Of a stretch of DNA of 64,000 nt, positions 17,627-25,670 are shown in pieces. Position 1 is the first letter of the stretch, and the number at the start of each line of letters is the position of its first letter. The stretch is from assembly GCF_031846325.1 (NCBI RefSeq), contig NZ_JAVRHZ010000002.1:248001-312000 (forward strand), written 5' to 3'. The position numbers were made by a program, and so were the translations under genes. The notes under the pieces were generated by a model. That model worked only from the letters and a program-made list of their open reading frames with translations. It ran no database searches and was not told where the DNA came from. This DNA comes from Patiriisocius_A hiemis (GTDB lineage: Bacteria; Bacteroidota; Bacteroidia; Flavobacteriales; Flavobacteriaceae).

Positions 17627-19075
17627 ATGAGTAAATATACCGAAGACGACTTAAAAAAAGAACTCGAAACAAAGGAGTATGAATACGGATTTTATACCGA
17701 TATAGAATCTGATACATTCCCTGTGGGTCTTAATGAAGAAATTGTTATCGCTATTTCTAAGAAAAAGGAAGAGCCAGACTGGATGACCCAATGGAGACTA
17801 GAATCTTTTAGGTACTGGAAAAAAATGGTAGAACCAGAATGGGCAAATGTTCATTACAAAAAACCAGATTTTCAAAATATTTCTTACTATTCTGCACCCA
17901 ACAAAAAACCTAAATACGAAAGTCTTGATGAAGTAGACCCAGAATTACTTGAGACTTTTAACAAGCTAGGGATTTCATTAGACGAACAAAAAAAGCTAGC
18001 AGGTGTTGCAGTAGATATTGTGATGGATTCAGTATCAGTAGCTACTACATTTAAAGACACCCTTGCCGAAAAAGGAATTATTTTTTGTTCCATTTCTGAA
18101 GCAATTAAAGAACATCCAGAATTAGTAAAAAAATATATTGGCACAGTAGTACCACAAAAAGACAACTTTTATGCAGCTTTAAATAGTGCAGTATTTAGTG
18201 ATGGGTCTTTCTGTTACATTCCAAAAGGCGTACGATGCCCAATGGAACTTTCTACATATTTTAGAATAAATCAAGCTGGTACTGGACAATTTGAAAGAAC
18301 ACTAGTAATTGCAGATGAGGGAAGCTACGTGAGTTACTTAGAAGGATGTACAGCGCCTAGCAGAGATGAGAACCAATTACACGCTGCAGTTGTAGAGTTA
18401 ATTGCGCTTGATGATGCAGAAATAAAATACTCAACCGTACAAAACTGGTTTCCTGGAAATAAAGAAGGAAAAGGAGGCGTTTTCAATTTTGTTACTAAGA
18501 GAGGATTATGCGAGAAGAATGCAAAAATATCTTGGACACAAGTAGAAACTGGTAGTGCTGTAACTTGGAAGTATCCAAGTTGTGTGCTTAAAGGAGACAA
18601 CTCTATTGGAGAGTTTTATTCTATTGCTGTTACAAATAATTTTCAACAAGCAGATACAGGTACCAAAATGATTCACCTTGGTAAGAATACAAAGAGCACA
18701 ATTATCTCAAAAGGTATCTCGGCTGGAAAATCTCAAAACAGTTACAGAGGGTTAGTGCAAATAAGCCCTAGAGCAGAAAATGCACGTAACTTTTCTCAAT
18801 GCGACTCTTTACTGATGGGTAACCAATGTGGTGCGCATACGTTCCCTTACATAGAAGCAAAAAATAAAACAGCTCAAATAGAGCATGAAGCAACTACAAG
18901 TAAAATTGGAGAAGACCAGATATTTTATTGTAATCAAAGAGGGATTGATACAGAAAAAGCTATTGCATTAATTGTAAATGGTTTTAGCAAAGAAGTATTA
19001 AATAAGCTCCCGATGGAGTTTGCTGTAGAAGCTCAAAAATTATTAGAAATAAGCCTAGAAGGCTCCGTAGGATAA
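17627..19075 (+). CDS. sufB: Fe-S scaffold subunit SufB
   Basis: 482 residues. SufB forms the SufB2C2D or SufBC2D scaffold that assembles clusters in the cytoplasm. Strong family segments are visible: FYAALNSAVFSDGSFCYIPK, CPMELSTYFRIN, GSYVSYLEGCTAPSRDENQL, GKNTKSTIISKGISAG and QCGAHTFPYIEAKN, with the C-terminal EHEATTSKIGEDQIFYC. It belongs to the SUF operon but is separated from sufC by two unrelated lipoprotein genes. Confidence 0.95.
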   Translation: MSKYTEDDLKKELETKEYEYGFYTDIESDTFPVGLNEEIVIAISKKKEEPDWMTQWRLESFRYWKKMVEPEWANVHYKKPDFQNISYYSAPNKKPKYESLDEVDPELLETFNKLGISLDEQKKLAGVAVDIVMDSVSVATTFKDTLAEKGIIFCSISEAIKEHPELVKKYIGTVVPQKDNFYAALNSAVFSDGSFCYIPKGVRCPMELSTYFRINQAGTGQFERTLVIADEGSYVSYLEGCTAPSRDENQLHAAVVELIALDDAEIKYSTVQNWFPGNKEGKGGVFNFVTKRGLCEKNAKISWTQVETGSAVTWKYPSCVLKGDNSIGEFYSIAVTNNFQQADTGTKMIHLGKNTKSTIISKGISAGKSQNSYRGLVQISPRAENARNFSQCDSLLMGNQCGAHTFPYIEAKNKTAQIEHEATTSKIGEDQIFYCNQRGIDTEKAIALIVNGFSKEVLNKLPMEFAVEAQKLLEISLEGSVG

Positions 19076-19090
19076 CCAAAATTTACATCA

Positions 19091-19447
19091 ATGAAAAAAG
19101 TTGTTTTTCTATTGTTACCAGTATTGTTATTTGTTTCATGTGCCTCAGAAAACAAAGATCCACAATATGCTGGTGAATTTATTTATCTAGCAGACGCTGC
19201 TGTCTTAAAAGGAGAAGATTTTATTTATGGGGTTACTGTAGATAAAAAAATGCATGAACTTGCAGATAAAGTTGCTCCAATAAAAAAGGAAGAATATGAC
19301 ATGATTCCTGTAGTAGTAAAAGGAAAATTAAATAAGAAAAAAGAAGGCGAAGAAGGCTGGGACGAAATTTTAACAATAACAGAAATTGTTGAAGTTGGCA
19401 CTACTCCATCACAACCTGACGTAAAAATTGAAGATAATGATAATTAG
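19091..19447 (+). CDS. Lipoprotein of unknown function in the SUF operon, copy 1
   Basis: 118 residues with a lipobox (FVSC|ASE, Cys17). I do not recognise the family. The mature part has the pattern YAGEF.YLADAAVLKGEDF.YG...D.KM.ELADKV...KKEEYDMIPVVVKGKL.KK.EGEEGWDEILTITEIVEVG. The downstream gene repeats this pattern, so the two arose by tandem duplication. It lies 15 bases after sufB and overlaps the next gene, so it should be co-transcribed with a cytoplasmic cluster-assembly pathway although it is itself exported. Confidence 0.8.
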   Translation: MKKVVFLLLPVLLFVSCASENKDPQYAGEFIYLADAAVLKGEDFIYGVTVDKKMHELADKVAPIKKEEYDMIPVVVKGKLNKKKEGEEGWDEILTITEIVEVGTTPSQPDVKIEDNDN

Positions 19448-19853
19448 AATTTCTACAGTAATTTTTTGCTTACTTGTAACTTCATGCAATCAAAAGGCTG
19501 AAAACAATAAAGCTGAAGAACTTACGGTTATTGAGCAGACTAAAGATACGATAACAAACACCCAAAAAACGTATTCTACACATTTAAAATTTGCTGGAGA
19601 ATATTACAAATCAAACGAGCAAGCAATTTTTAAAACTGAATACTTCACATTTTCAATAATAGAAAATGAAATGGCAAAAGAATTAGACGAAAAAATTCAA
19701 AAACATAAAAAAGATGAGTTTGATTTTGTTCCTGTTGTTGTGAGAGGAAAAATTTCAAAAAAAAATAAAGATGAAGAAGGTTGGGAGCAGAAAATAACTG
19801 TTAGTGAAATTATTTCGGTTGGAGAAAAAAGTGATAATTCAAAAAAAGAATAA
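19428..19853 (+). CDS. Lipoprotein of unknown function in the SUF operon, copy 2
   Basis: 141 residues with a lipobox (LVTSC|NQK, Cys20). It is a diverged duplicate of the preceding lipoprotein: both share F/YAGE-Y, a central M..ELD/ADK, KK(D/E)E(F/Y)D..PVVV(R/K)GK(I/L), EEGW and (V/I)(S/T)EI(I/V).VG. It has an extra 20-residue polar linker after the Cys (KAENNKAEEL). An alternative ATG at 19437 would remove three residues. Either start overlaps the end of copy 1. The C-terminus is Lys/Ser rich. Function unknown. Confidence 0.78.
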   Translation: MKIMIIRISTVIFCLLVTSCNQKAENNKAEELTVIEQTKDTITNTQKTYSTHLKFAGEYYKSNEQAIFKTEYFTFSIIENEMAKELDEKIQKHKKDEFDFVPVVVRGKISKKNKDEEGWEQKITVSEIISVGEKSDNSKKE

Positions 19854-19880
19854 AAAAGAATTTAAGAAAACAAGTAATCT

Positions 19881-20630
19881 ATGTTACAAATTAAAGATTT
19901 ACACGCTAGTGTAGAGGGGAAAGACATTTTAAAAGGTGTTACCCTAGATGTTAAGGCTGGAGAAGTACATGCTATTATGGGACCTAATGGTTCTGGAAAA
20001 AGCACATTAGCTGCGGTTATTGCTGGTAAAGAAGAGTTTGAAATGACAAAAGGAGAAGTTACTTTTGATAATGAAGATATAAGCGAACTTGACCCAGAAG
20101 AAAGAGCACATAAAGGAGTATTCTTGTCGTTTCAATACCCTGTGGAAATTCCTGGAGTTAGCGTAACAAACTTTATTAAGACTGCAATTAATGAGACTAG
20201 AAAATCTAACGGGCAAGAAGATATGCCTGCTGGAGAAATGCTAAAACTTATTAAGGAAAAAGCAGACCTACTAGAAATAGATCGTAAATTTTTGTCACGT
20301 TCTTTAAATGAAGGATTCTCTGGAGGTGAGAAAAAAAGAAACGAAATTTTCCAGATGGCAATGCTAGAACCAAAACTTGCTATTCTTGACGAAACAGACT
20401 CTGGACTAGATATCGATGCTTTAAAGGTTGTTGCAAATGGAGTTAACAAGCTTAAAAGTAAAGACAATGCAGTAGTTGTAATTACGCACTACCAGAGACT
20501 ATTAGATTATATTGTGCCAGATTATGTACATGTATTAATGAACGGAAAAATAGTAAAATCTGGATCTAAAGAACTAGCATACGAGCTAGAAGAAAAAGGA
20601 TATGACTGGATTAAAGAAGAACTAGTATAA
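19881..20630 (+). CDS. sufC: SUF ATPase SufC
   Basis: 249 residues. The ABC-type ATPase of the SufBCD scaffold. It has Walker A GPNGSGKST (near 34-42), a Q-loop LSFQYPVEIPG, the signature FSGGEKKRNE, and Walker B LAILDETDSGLDIDAL followed by the H-loop VVVITHYQRLL. The DSGLD segment after Walker B is specific to SufC. No membrane segment is present. It follows the second lipoprotein gene after 27 bases. Confidence 0.96.
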   Translation: MLQIKDLHASVEGKDILKGVTLDVKAGEVHAIMGPNGSGKSTLAAVIAGKEEFEMTKGEVTFDNEDISELDPEERAHKGVFLSFQYPVEIPGVSVTNFIKTAINETRKSNGQEDMPAGEMLKLIKEKADLLEIDRKFLSRSLNEGFSGGEKKRNEIFQMAMLEPKLAILDETDSGLDIDALKVVANGVNKLKSKDNAVVVITHYQRLLDYIVPDYVHVLMNGKIVKSGSKELAYELEEKGYDWIKEELV

Positions 20631-20685
20631 ATTCAAAATCCACAAATTGGATATTGAGTTCTGAATGATGATACTGAATTAAAAC

Positions 20686-22002
20686 ATGAGTTTAAAAGAT
20701 AAATTATTAGCATCCTACATCGCTTTTGAAGACCATTTAGAAGATGACTCTCCAATACATGATGTACGAAATAGTGCCATAAAAGATTTTGAAACAAAAG
20801 GGTTTCCTACAAAAAAAGAGGAAGCTTGGAAGTACACTTCATTAAATTCAGTTTTAAAACCTGATTATAGTGTTTTTCCAAAGCCTAGAGAAGAAACTAT
20901 TGAATTTAAAGATGTAAAAAAATATTTTTTACACGATATAGATACTTACAAAATTGTATTTATAGATGGTGTTTATAGCTCTCACTTATCGCAAACAACA
21001 CACGATAAACTAGATGTTTGTTTAATGTCTTCTGCTTTAACAAAATCTAAATACAAAACAGTAATAGATGCATATTTTAATAAAGTAGCAAAACAAGAGA
21101 GTTTAACATCATTAAATACTGCTTTTGCAAAAGAAGGTGCATATATCTACATACCCAAAAACAAAGAAGTTGAAAAGCCTATTGAAATAATTAATTTTTC
21201 TACAGGTAATGAAGCTGCTATTTTACTTCAACCTCGTAATCTTATTGTTGTTGAAGAGAACGCTCATGTTCAAATTATTGAACGCCATCAAAGTCTTTCA
21301 GAAAATGCTGTGTTAACCAATAGCGTGACTGAAATTTTTGCTGAAAAAAGAGCATATGTAGATTACTATAAAATTCAGAATGACAAAGAGAATGCTTCTT
21401 TAATAGATAGCACTTTTGTATCACAACAAACGCAAAGTAACTGTAGAGTGCATACTTTTTCTTTTGGAGGGAAATTAGTAAGAAATAACCTTAACTTTTA
21501 TCAAAAAGGAGAGCGATGTGATTCTACACTCAATGGTATTACCATTTTAGAAAACAAGCAACACACAGACCATAATACATTAGTGCATCACGCAGCACCT
21601 AATTGTGAAAGCCATCAAGACTACAAAGGTATTTATGCAGATACTTCTACAGGTGTATTTAATGGTAAAGTCTATGTAGAAAAAGAAGCACAAAAAATTG
21701 ATGCCTTTCAGCAAAACAACAACGTATTAATTGATGATAAAGCAACTGTAAATTCTAAACCTCAGTTAGAGATTTTTGCTGATGATGTACGCTGTTCTCA
21801 CGGATGCACCATAGGTCAATTAGACGAAGATGCCTTATTTTATATGCGTTCACGCGGGATTGGAAAAAAAGAAGCGCGAGCACTACTTATGTATGCATTT
21901 GCAAATACGGTATTAGAAAGTGTGAAAATACCTGAGCTTAAAAAGCGTATTAATAAACTTATTGCCAACAAGATTGGCGTGAGTTTAGGTTTTGAAGTAT
22001 AA
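20686..22002 (+). CDS. sufD: Fe-S assembly protein SufD
   Basis: 438 residues, paralogous to SufB in its C-terminal beta-helix. Family segments: GFPTKKEEAWKYTSL near the N-terminus, LQPRNLIVVEENAHVQIIE, the SFGGKLVRNNLN segment, GVFNGKVYVEKEAQKIDAFQ, and the C-terminal DVRCSHGCTIGQLDEDALFY (Cys-Ser-His-Gly-Cys). SufD supports iron delivery to the SufBC scaffold. It is spaced 55 bases from sufC; that gap contains no recognisable element. sufS follows 23 bases downstream. Confidence 0.95.
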   Translation: MSLKDKLLASYIAFEDHLEDDSPIHDVRNSAIKDFETKGFPTKKEEAWKYTSLNSVLKPDYSVFPKPREETIEFKDVKKYFLHDIDTYKIVFIDGVYSSHLSQTTHDKLDVCLMSSALTKSKYKTVIDAYFNKVAKQESLTSLNTAFAKEGAYIYIPKNKEVEKPIEIINFSTGNEAAILLQPRNLIVVEENAHVQIIERHQSLSENAVLTNSVTEIFAEKRAYVDYYKIQNDKENASLIDSTFVSQQTQSNCRVHTFSFGGKLVRNNLNFYQKGERCDSTLNGITILENKQHTDHNTLVHHAAPNCESHQDYKGIYADTSTGVFNGKVYVEKEAQKIDAFQQNNNVLIDDKATVNSKPQLEIFADDVRCSHGCTIGQLDEDALFYMRSRGIGKKEARALLMYAFANTVLESVKIPELKKRINKLIANKIGVSLGFEV

Positions 22003-22025
22003 TCTTTAATACTGAAAAGTTACTT

Positions 22026-23243
22026 ATGGCATTCGATATTAAAAAAATACGAGCCGACTTTCCTATTCTTTCTAGAGAAGTAAATGGGTACCCGCTTGTG
22101 TACTTAGATAATGCTGCTACTTCTCAAAAGCCAAAGCAGGTTATAGATTGTATTGTAGATTATTATAGTAATTACAATGCAAATATTCATCGAGGAGTTC
22201 ACTCTTTATCGCAAGAAGCGACTGATGCTTATGAGCAAGCTAGAAAGGCTATACAAGAGCATTTTAATATAGAAAAGACTCACGAAGTTATTTTCACTTC
22301 AGGAACAACACATGGTATTAATCTAGTTGCCAATGGTTTTTCTTCATTGTTAGAAAAAGGGGATGAGATTATAGTTTCGGCTTTAGAACATCACAGTAAT
22401 ATCGTTCCTTGGCAAATGCTTTGTGAACGTACAGGTGCTATATTAAAAGTAATCCCAATGAATCAAGATGGGATGCTTGTATTTTCAGAATACGAGAAAT
22501 TACTTTCAGATAAAACAAGACTCGTTTTTGTAAATCATATTTCTAATGCTTTAGGGACTATTAACCCAATTAAAAGTATCATTAAAAAAGCACATCAAGT
22601 AGGAGCTGCTGTATTAATAGATGGAGCACAAGCATGTTCTCATATTAAACCAGACCTGCAAAGTCTTGATGTTGATTTTTATGTTACCTCAGCACACAAA
22701 ATGTGTGGTCCAACAGGGGTAGGTATATTATATGGAAAAGAGGAATGGCTTACTAAATTACCTCCATATCAAGGTGGTGGTGAGATGATTGCCGAAGTTA
22801 CTTTTGAGAAAACAACCTATGCAGATTTGCCTCATAAGTTTGAAGCAGGAACGCCTAACATAGCTGGAGGTATTGCTTTTGGAGCAGCCATAAATTATTT
22901 AAACGCTATTGGTTTTGATGCAATTGCTACTTATGAAGAAAACATCCTAGAGTATGCAACTAAAGAACTACTAGCAATTGATGGGCTAAAGATTTATGCT
23001 GATATTAAAGAAAAAACATCGGTTATTTCATTTAATATTGAAGGTATACACCCATACGATATTGGCACTATTTTAGATAAGATGGGAATAGCAGTAAGAA
23101 CAGGACATCATTGCGCACAACCCATTATGGATTATTTTAAAATTCCGGGTACAGTACGTGCTTCATTTGCATTTTATAATACACTTGAAGAAGTTAATCG
23201 GCTAGTAGAAGGAGTTAAAAAAGCAAAAATGATGTTATCTTAA
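22026..23243 (+). CDS. sufS: Cysteine desulfurase SufS
   Basis: 405 residues, a class V PLP enzyme that removes sulfur from cysteine as a persulfide. PLP-binding Lys225 is in TSAHKMCGPTG and the catalytic Cys363 in RTGHHCAQP; the RxGHHCAQP motif is typical of group II desulfurases, which depend on SufE. It is next to the META-domain lipoprotein and sufE. Confidence 0.95.
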   Translation: MAFDIKKIRADFPILSREVNGYPLVYLDNAATSQKPKQVIDCIVDYYSNYNANIHRGVHSLSQEATDAYEQARKAIQEHFNIEKTHEVIFTSGTTHGINLVANGFSSLLEKGDEIIVSALEHHSNIVPWQMLCERTGAILKVIPMNQDGMLVFSEYEKLLSDKTRLVFVNHISNALGTINPIKSIIKKAHQVGAAVLIDGAQACSHIKPDLQSLDVDFYVTSAHKMCGPTGVGILYGKEEWLTKLPPYQGGGEMIAEVTFEKTTYADLPHKFEAGTPNIAGGIAFGAAINYLNAIGFDAIATYEENILEYATKELLAIDGLKIYADIKEKTSVISFNIEGIHPYDIGTILDKMGIAVRTGHHCAQPIMDYFKIPGTVRASFAFYNTLEEVNRLVEGVKKAKMMLS

Positions 23244-23253
23244 AACAACAATT

Positions 23254-23694
23254 ATGAAAAAAGCAATCTTTGCAATAGCGATACTTATTAGCTTTATAAG
23301 CTGTGACGAAACAAAAAAAGTAATAGATGTAGCAGGTAGTGTACAACTTTCTGGGACATATACTATTACAAAATTAGATGAAACTACAGTAGGTGCAAAA
23401 GCGGGAATCACAATGACCTTTGCTGCAATAGACAAATCTGTTCGCGGAAATACTGGTTGTAATTCATTCTTCGGAAGTTATAATAACGACCTTTATGCTT
23501 TAACGTTTAGTGAAATTGCAATGACAGAAAAAGCATGCCCTGCTGGAAACATAATGCAAAATGAAATAAAATTTGCTAACGCTCTAAATAATACAGGCTC
23601 TTATAACTTGCAAGACAATGTACTTACATTGTACTCAAAAACAGATAGAAGCGTATTATTAACAGCAAAAAAAGACACAAAAGAAGCCCAATAA
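23254..23694 (+). CDS. META-domain lipoprotein
   Basis: 146 residues with a lipobox (SFISC|DET, Cys17). The mature region is a META domain, seen in LSGTYTITKLD, TMTFAAIDKSVRGNTGCNSFFGSYN and ITFSEIAMTEKAC-like LTFSEIAMTEKACP. META proteins (related to HslJ) are periplasmic or outer-membrane factors linked to stress and drug tolerance. It sits between sufS and sufE, whose ATG overlaps the last base of its TAA, so it is co-transcribed and translationally coupled. Why an exported protein sits inside the SUF operon is not known. Confidence 0.85.
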   Translation: MKKAIFAIAILISFISCDETKKVIDVAGSVQLSGTYTITKLDETTVGAKAGITMTFAAIDKSVRGNTGCNSFFGSYNNDLYALTFSEIAMTEKACPAGNIMQNEIKFANALNNTGSYNLQDNVLTLYSKTDRSVLLTAKKDTKEAQ

Positions 23695-24119
23695 TGACGA
23701 TTGAAGCTATACAAGAAGAGTTGATAGATGAATTCTCGATGTTTGACGACTGGATGCAGAAGTATGAGTATATGATTGATCTTGGCAAATCACTTCCATT
23801 GATTGATGAAAGTTTAAAAACTGGAGACAAGCTTATTAAAGGTTGCCAATCTAAGGTTTGGTTACATTCAGAAATAAAAGATGGGAAGGTAGTTTTTACG
23901 GCAGATAGTGATGCTATAATTACCAAAGGAATTGTAGCAATTTTAATTAGAGTTTTTTCTAATCATAGTCCAGAAGAGATTGCAAAAGCCAATACAGATT
24001 TTATAGATACTATTGGTTTAAAGGAACACTTATCGCCTACAAGAGCAAATGGTTTAGTGTCTATGGTAAAACAAATGAAGCTATATGCAATAGCATATAG
24101 CGCACAACAAAAACAATAA
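23694..24119 (+). CDS. sufE: Sulfur acceptor SufE
   Basis: 141 residues. SufE takes persulfide from SufS and delivers it to SufB. The catalytic Cys51 sits in IKGCQSKVWL, and the later SPTRANGLVSMVKQMK segment is also family-typical. Its ATG overlaps the stop of the META gene by one base, and sufT begins 2 bases after its own stop. Confidence 0.93.
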   Translation: MTIEAIQEELIDEFSMFDDWMQKYEYMIDLGKSLPLIDESLKTGDKLIKGCQSKVWLHSEIKDGKVVFTADSDAIITKGIVAILIRVFSNHSPEEIAKANTDFIDTIGLKEHLSPTRANGLVSMVKQMKLYAIAYSAQQKQ

Positions 24120-24121
24120 CA

Positions 24122-24448
24122 ATGGCTACAACAGAAATTGATACAACAGAGTTAGGAGAAAAAATTGTAAAAGTGTTAAAAACTATTTACGATCCAGAAA
24201 TCCCTGTAGACATCTATGAACTTGGACTAATTTATGATGTTTTTGTAAATGAAGATTTTGAAGTAAAAATTTTAATGACGCTTACAACACCTAATTGTCC
24301 TGTTGCCGAAACACTTCCAGTAGAAGTAGAAGATAAGGTTAAGTCTATTAAGCTAGTAAAAGATGCTGAGGTAGAAATTACCTTTGACCCCCCTTGGACT
24401 CAAGATCTAATGTCTGAAGAGGCAAAGTTAGAGTTAGGAATGTTATAA
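24122..24448 (+). CDS. sufT: DUF59/MIP18-family Fe-S assembly protein SufT
   Basis: 108 residues. DUF59 proteins help mature Fe-S targets. The family core YDPEIPVDIYELGLIYDV and LTTPNCPVAE (with the conserved Cys) are visible, with a C-terminal FDPPWTQDLMSEEAKLELGML. It is the last core SUF gene. A second copy of its last 12 codons occurs about 100 bases downstream. Confidence 0.92.
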   Translation: MATTEIDTTELGEKIVKVLKTIYDPEIPVDIYELGLIYDVFVNEDFEVKILMTLTTPNCPVAETLPVEVEDKVKSIKLVKDAEVEITFDPPWTQDLMSEEAKLELGML

Positions 24449-24488
24449 TAAAAAGACAAACATTCAAAGTATAATCTTGGTGGTTGTT

Positions 24489-24510
24489 TTACAAATTTTT
24501 GTAACTTTTT
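24489..24510 (+). terminator. Weak hairpin after sufT
   Basis: TTACAAA and TTTGTAA form a seven-base AT-rich stem (24489-24495 and 24498-24504), followed by C and five Ts. It lies 40 bases after the sufT stop. The stem is weak and may leak. Confidence 0.35.
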
Positions 24511-24551
24511 GAGTATAAAAAATTTTGAAACTTTCCGTTACGTTATTTACA

Positions 24552-24590
24552 ATGTCTGAAGAAGCAAAGTTAGAGCTAGGTATGCTTTAA
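24552..24590 (+). pseudogene. Remnant copy of the sufT 3' end
   Basis: Thirteen codons encode MSEEAKLELGML plus stop, identical in protein sequence to the last residues of sufT (24410-24448). The DNA differs at five bases in four codons, all silent. No similarity to sufT continues upstream of the ATG, and nothing follows it. It may be the scar of a larger second copy or of an element that inserted at the sufT 3' end. Confidence 0.75.
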
Positions 24591-24623
24591 CAGCTCATTT
24601 TTTAAAACAAGCAATCCAAAAGG

Positions 24624-24631
24624 TACTTTTG
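24624..24631 (+). promoter_or_regulatory. -7 box upstream of a secreted protein gene
   Basis: TACTTTTG matches TAnnTTTG and ends 40 bases before the ATG at 24672. A TTTA lies about 19 bases upstream in the -33 position. Confidence 0.45.
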
Positions 24632-24671
24632 CAATTATTTTATGGATATGTAAGAAGAATATTTTAAAAAT

Positions 24672-25049
24672 ATGAAAAACTCATTAATTATACTAACGCT
24701 ACTCTTTACTACTATTATTTATGCTCAAGAAAAAAATTGTTATAAGTATAAAAGTGGTGAGTTCCGATATCTTAAGGAAGAGAGACCTGAAAAAATTATA
24801 AGAACAGAAACTTTACAAACTGAAATAAATCCTATTAATAATGTTATTATAAAAACTTCAATAGAATGGACTTCTGACTGTAGTTATGTTTTGACTTATA
24901 GTGAAATACTTAATCACCCACAGGATGTTAGTAGTGCTATTGGGAAGAGAATATATTGTGAGATTATTGAAACAAATGGAGATCAATTTAAAGTTCATGC
25001 AAAAAGCGATGTTATAAATGAAGTTCTTGAATTCATTAAAATAAAATAA
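24672..25049 (+). CDS. Small secreted protein of unknown function
   Basis: 125 residues with a signal peptide at 1-19 (IIYAQ|EKN). I do not recognise the family. The mature protein of about 105 residues is mixed beta-strand and polar, with three Cys (CYKYKSG, SDCSY, YCEI). It starts CYKYKSGEFRYL, a pattern reminiscent of small Bacteroidota lipocalin-like proteins, but this is weak. The DUF2480 gene begins 1 base after its stop. Confidence 0.7.
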   Translation: MKNSLIILTLLFTTIIYAQEKNCYKYKSGEFRYLKEERPEKIIRTETLQTEINPINNVIIKTSIEWTSDCSYVLTYSEILNHPQDVSSAIGKRIYCEIIETNGDQFKVHAKSDVINEVLEFIKIK

Positions 25050-25050
25050 T

Positions 25051-25560
25051 TTGAAAGAAGAAATAGTAAATAGAGTTTCCAAAAGCCCATTAGTAACTTT
25101 AGACTTGGAAGAACTGTATCCAGATGGAGAACGTCTTGCTTTTGATATTTCTCCATGGTTACTAGAGGGCATTGTTTTAAAAGAGCGAGACTTTAGAGAA
25201 GCCGTTAAAAACTACAACTGGTCAAAACACGAGGGCAGTTTTATTGCTTTTTATTGTAGCACAGATGCAATTATTCCTGGTTGGGCGTATATGCTAGTAT
25301 GCATAGAAGCTTCCAAGTATGCTTCAAGAACAAGTGTTGGTTCTATTGATGAGTTAAACAGTATTCTTTTTTCTGAAATTATTCAAAACTTACCCTTAGA
25401 ACAGTATAAAGACAAGCCAATTATAATTAAAGGCTGTGCACACAAACCTATCCCTCAAAATGCCTTTGTATTACTATCACAAAAACTAATGCCCGTTGCA
25501 AAAAGTATTATGTATGGGGAGGCTTGCTCTTCAGTTCCTCTATACAAAAGACCTAAGTAA
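25051..25560 (+). CDS. DUF2480 family protein
   Basis: 169 residues beginning at a TTG codon directly after the preceding stop; no ATG is available before residue 94, and TTG gives the family N-terminus (M)KEEIVNRVSKSPL. Conserved DUF2480 segments are visible: DLEELYP.GER..FDI..WL, DFRE.VK...W, YCSTDAIIPGWAYMLV, IIKGC and GEACS(S/T)VPLYKR. It is cytoplasmic, of unknown function, and often found downstream of SUF genes in Bacteroidota, as here. The conserved Cys residues (ColocalisedCys in IKGCAH and GEACS) could bind a cluster or zinc; this is inference. Confidence 0.88.
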   Translation: MKEEIVNRVSKSPLVTLDLEELYPDGERLAFDISPWLLEGIVLKERDFREAVKNYNWSKHEGSFIAFYCSTDAIIPGWAYMLVCIEASKYASRTSVGSIDELNSILFSEIIQNLPLEQYKDKPIIIKGCAHKPIPQNAFVLLSQKLMPVAKSIMYGEACSSVPLYKRPK

Positions 25561-25599
25561 TTTAACGGAATATTAGGTTTATTACTCGAAAACTCATTT

Positions 25600-25607
25600 T
25601 AGCTTTG
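25600..25607 (+). promoter_or_regulatory. -7 box of the DUF3078 gene
   Basis: TAGCTTTG matches TAnnTTTG and lies 63 bases before the chosen ATG. A TTTA occurs 18 bases upstream. Confidence 0.45.
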
Positions 25608-25670
25608 CCCAAAATTCTTTTAGAAACCTAATTAAACTATAAATTTGTTATGCTAAACAAAAACATAGAC

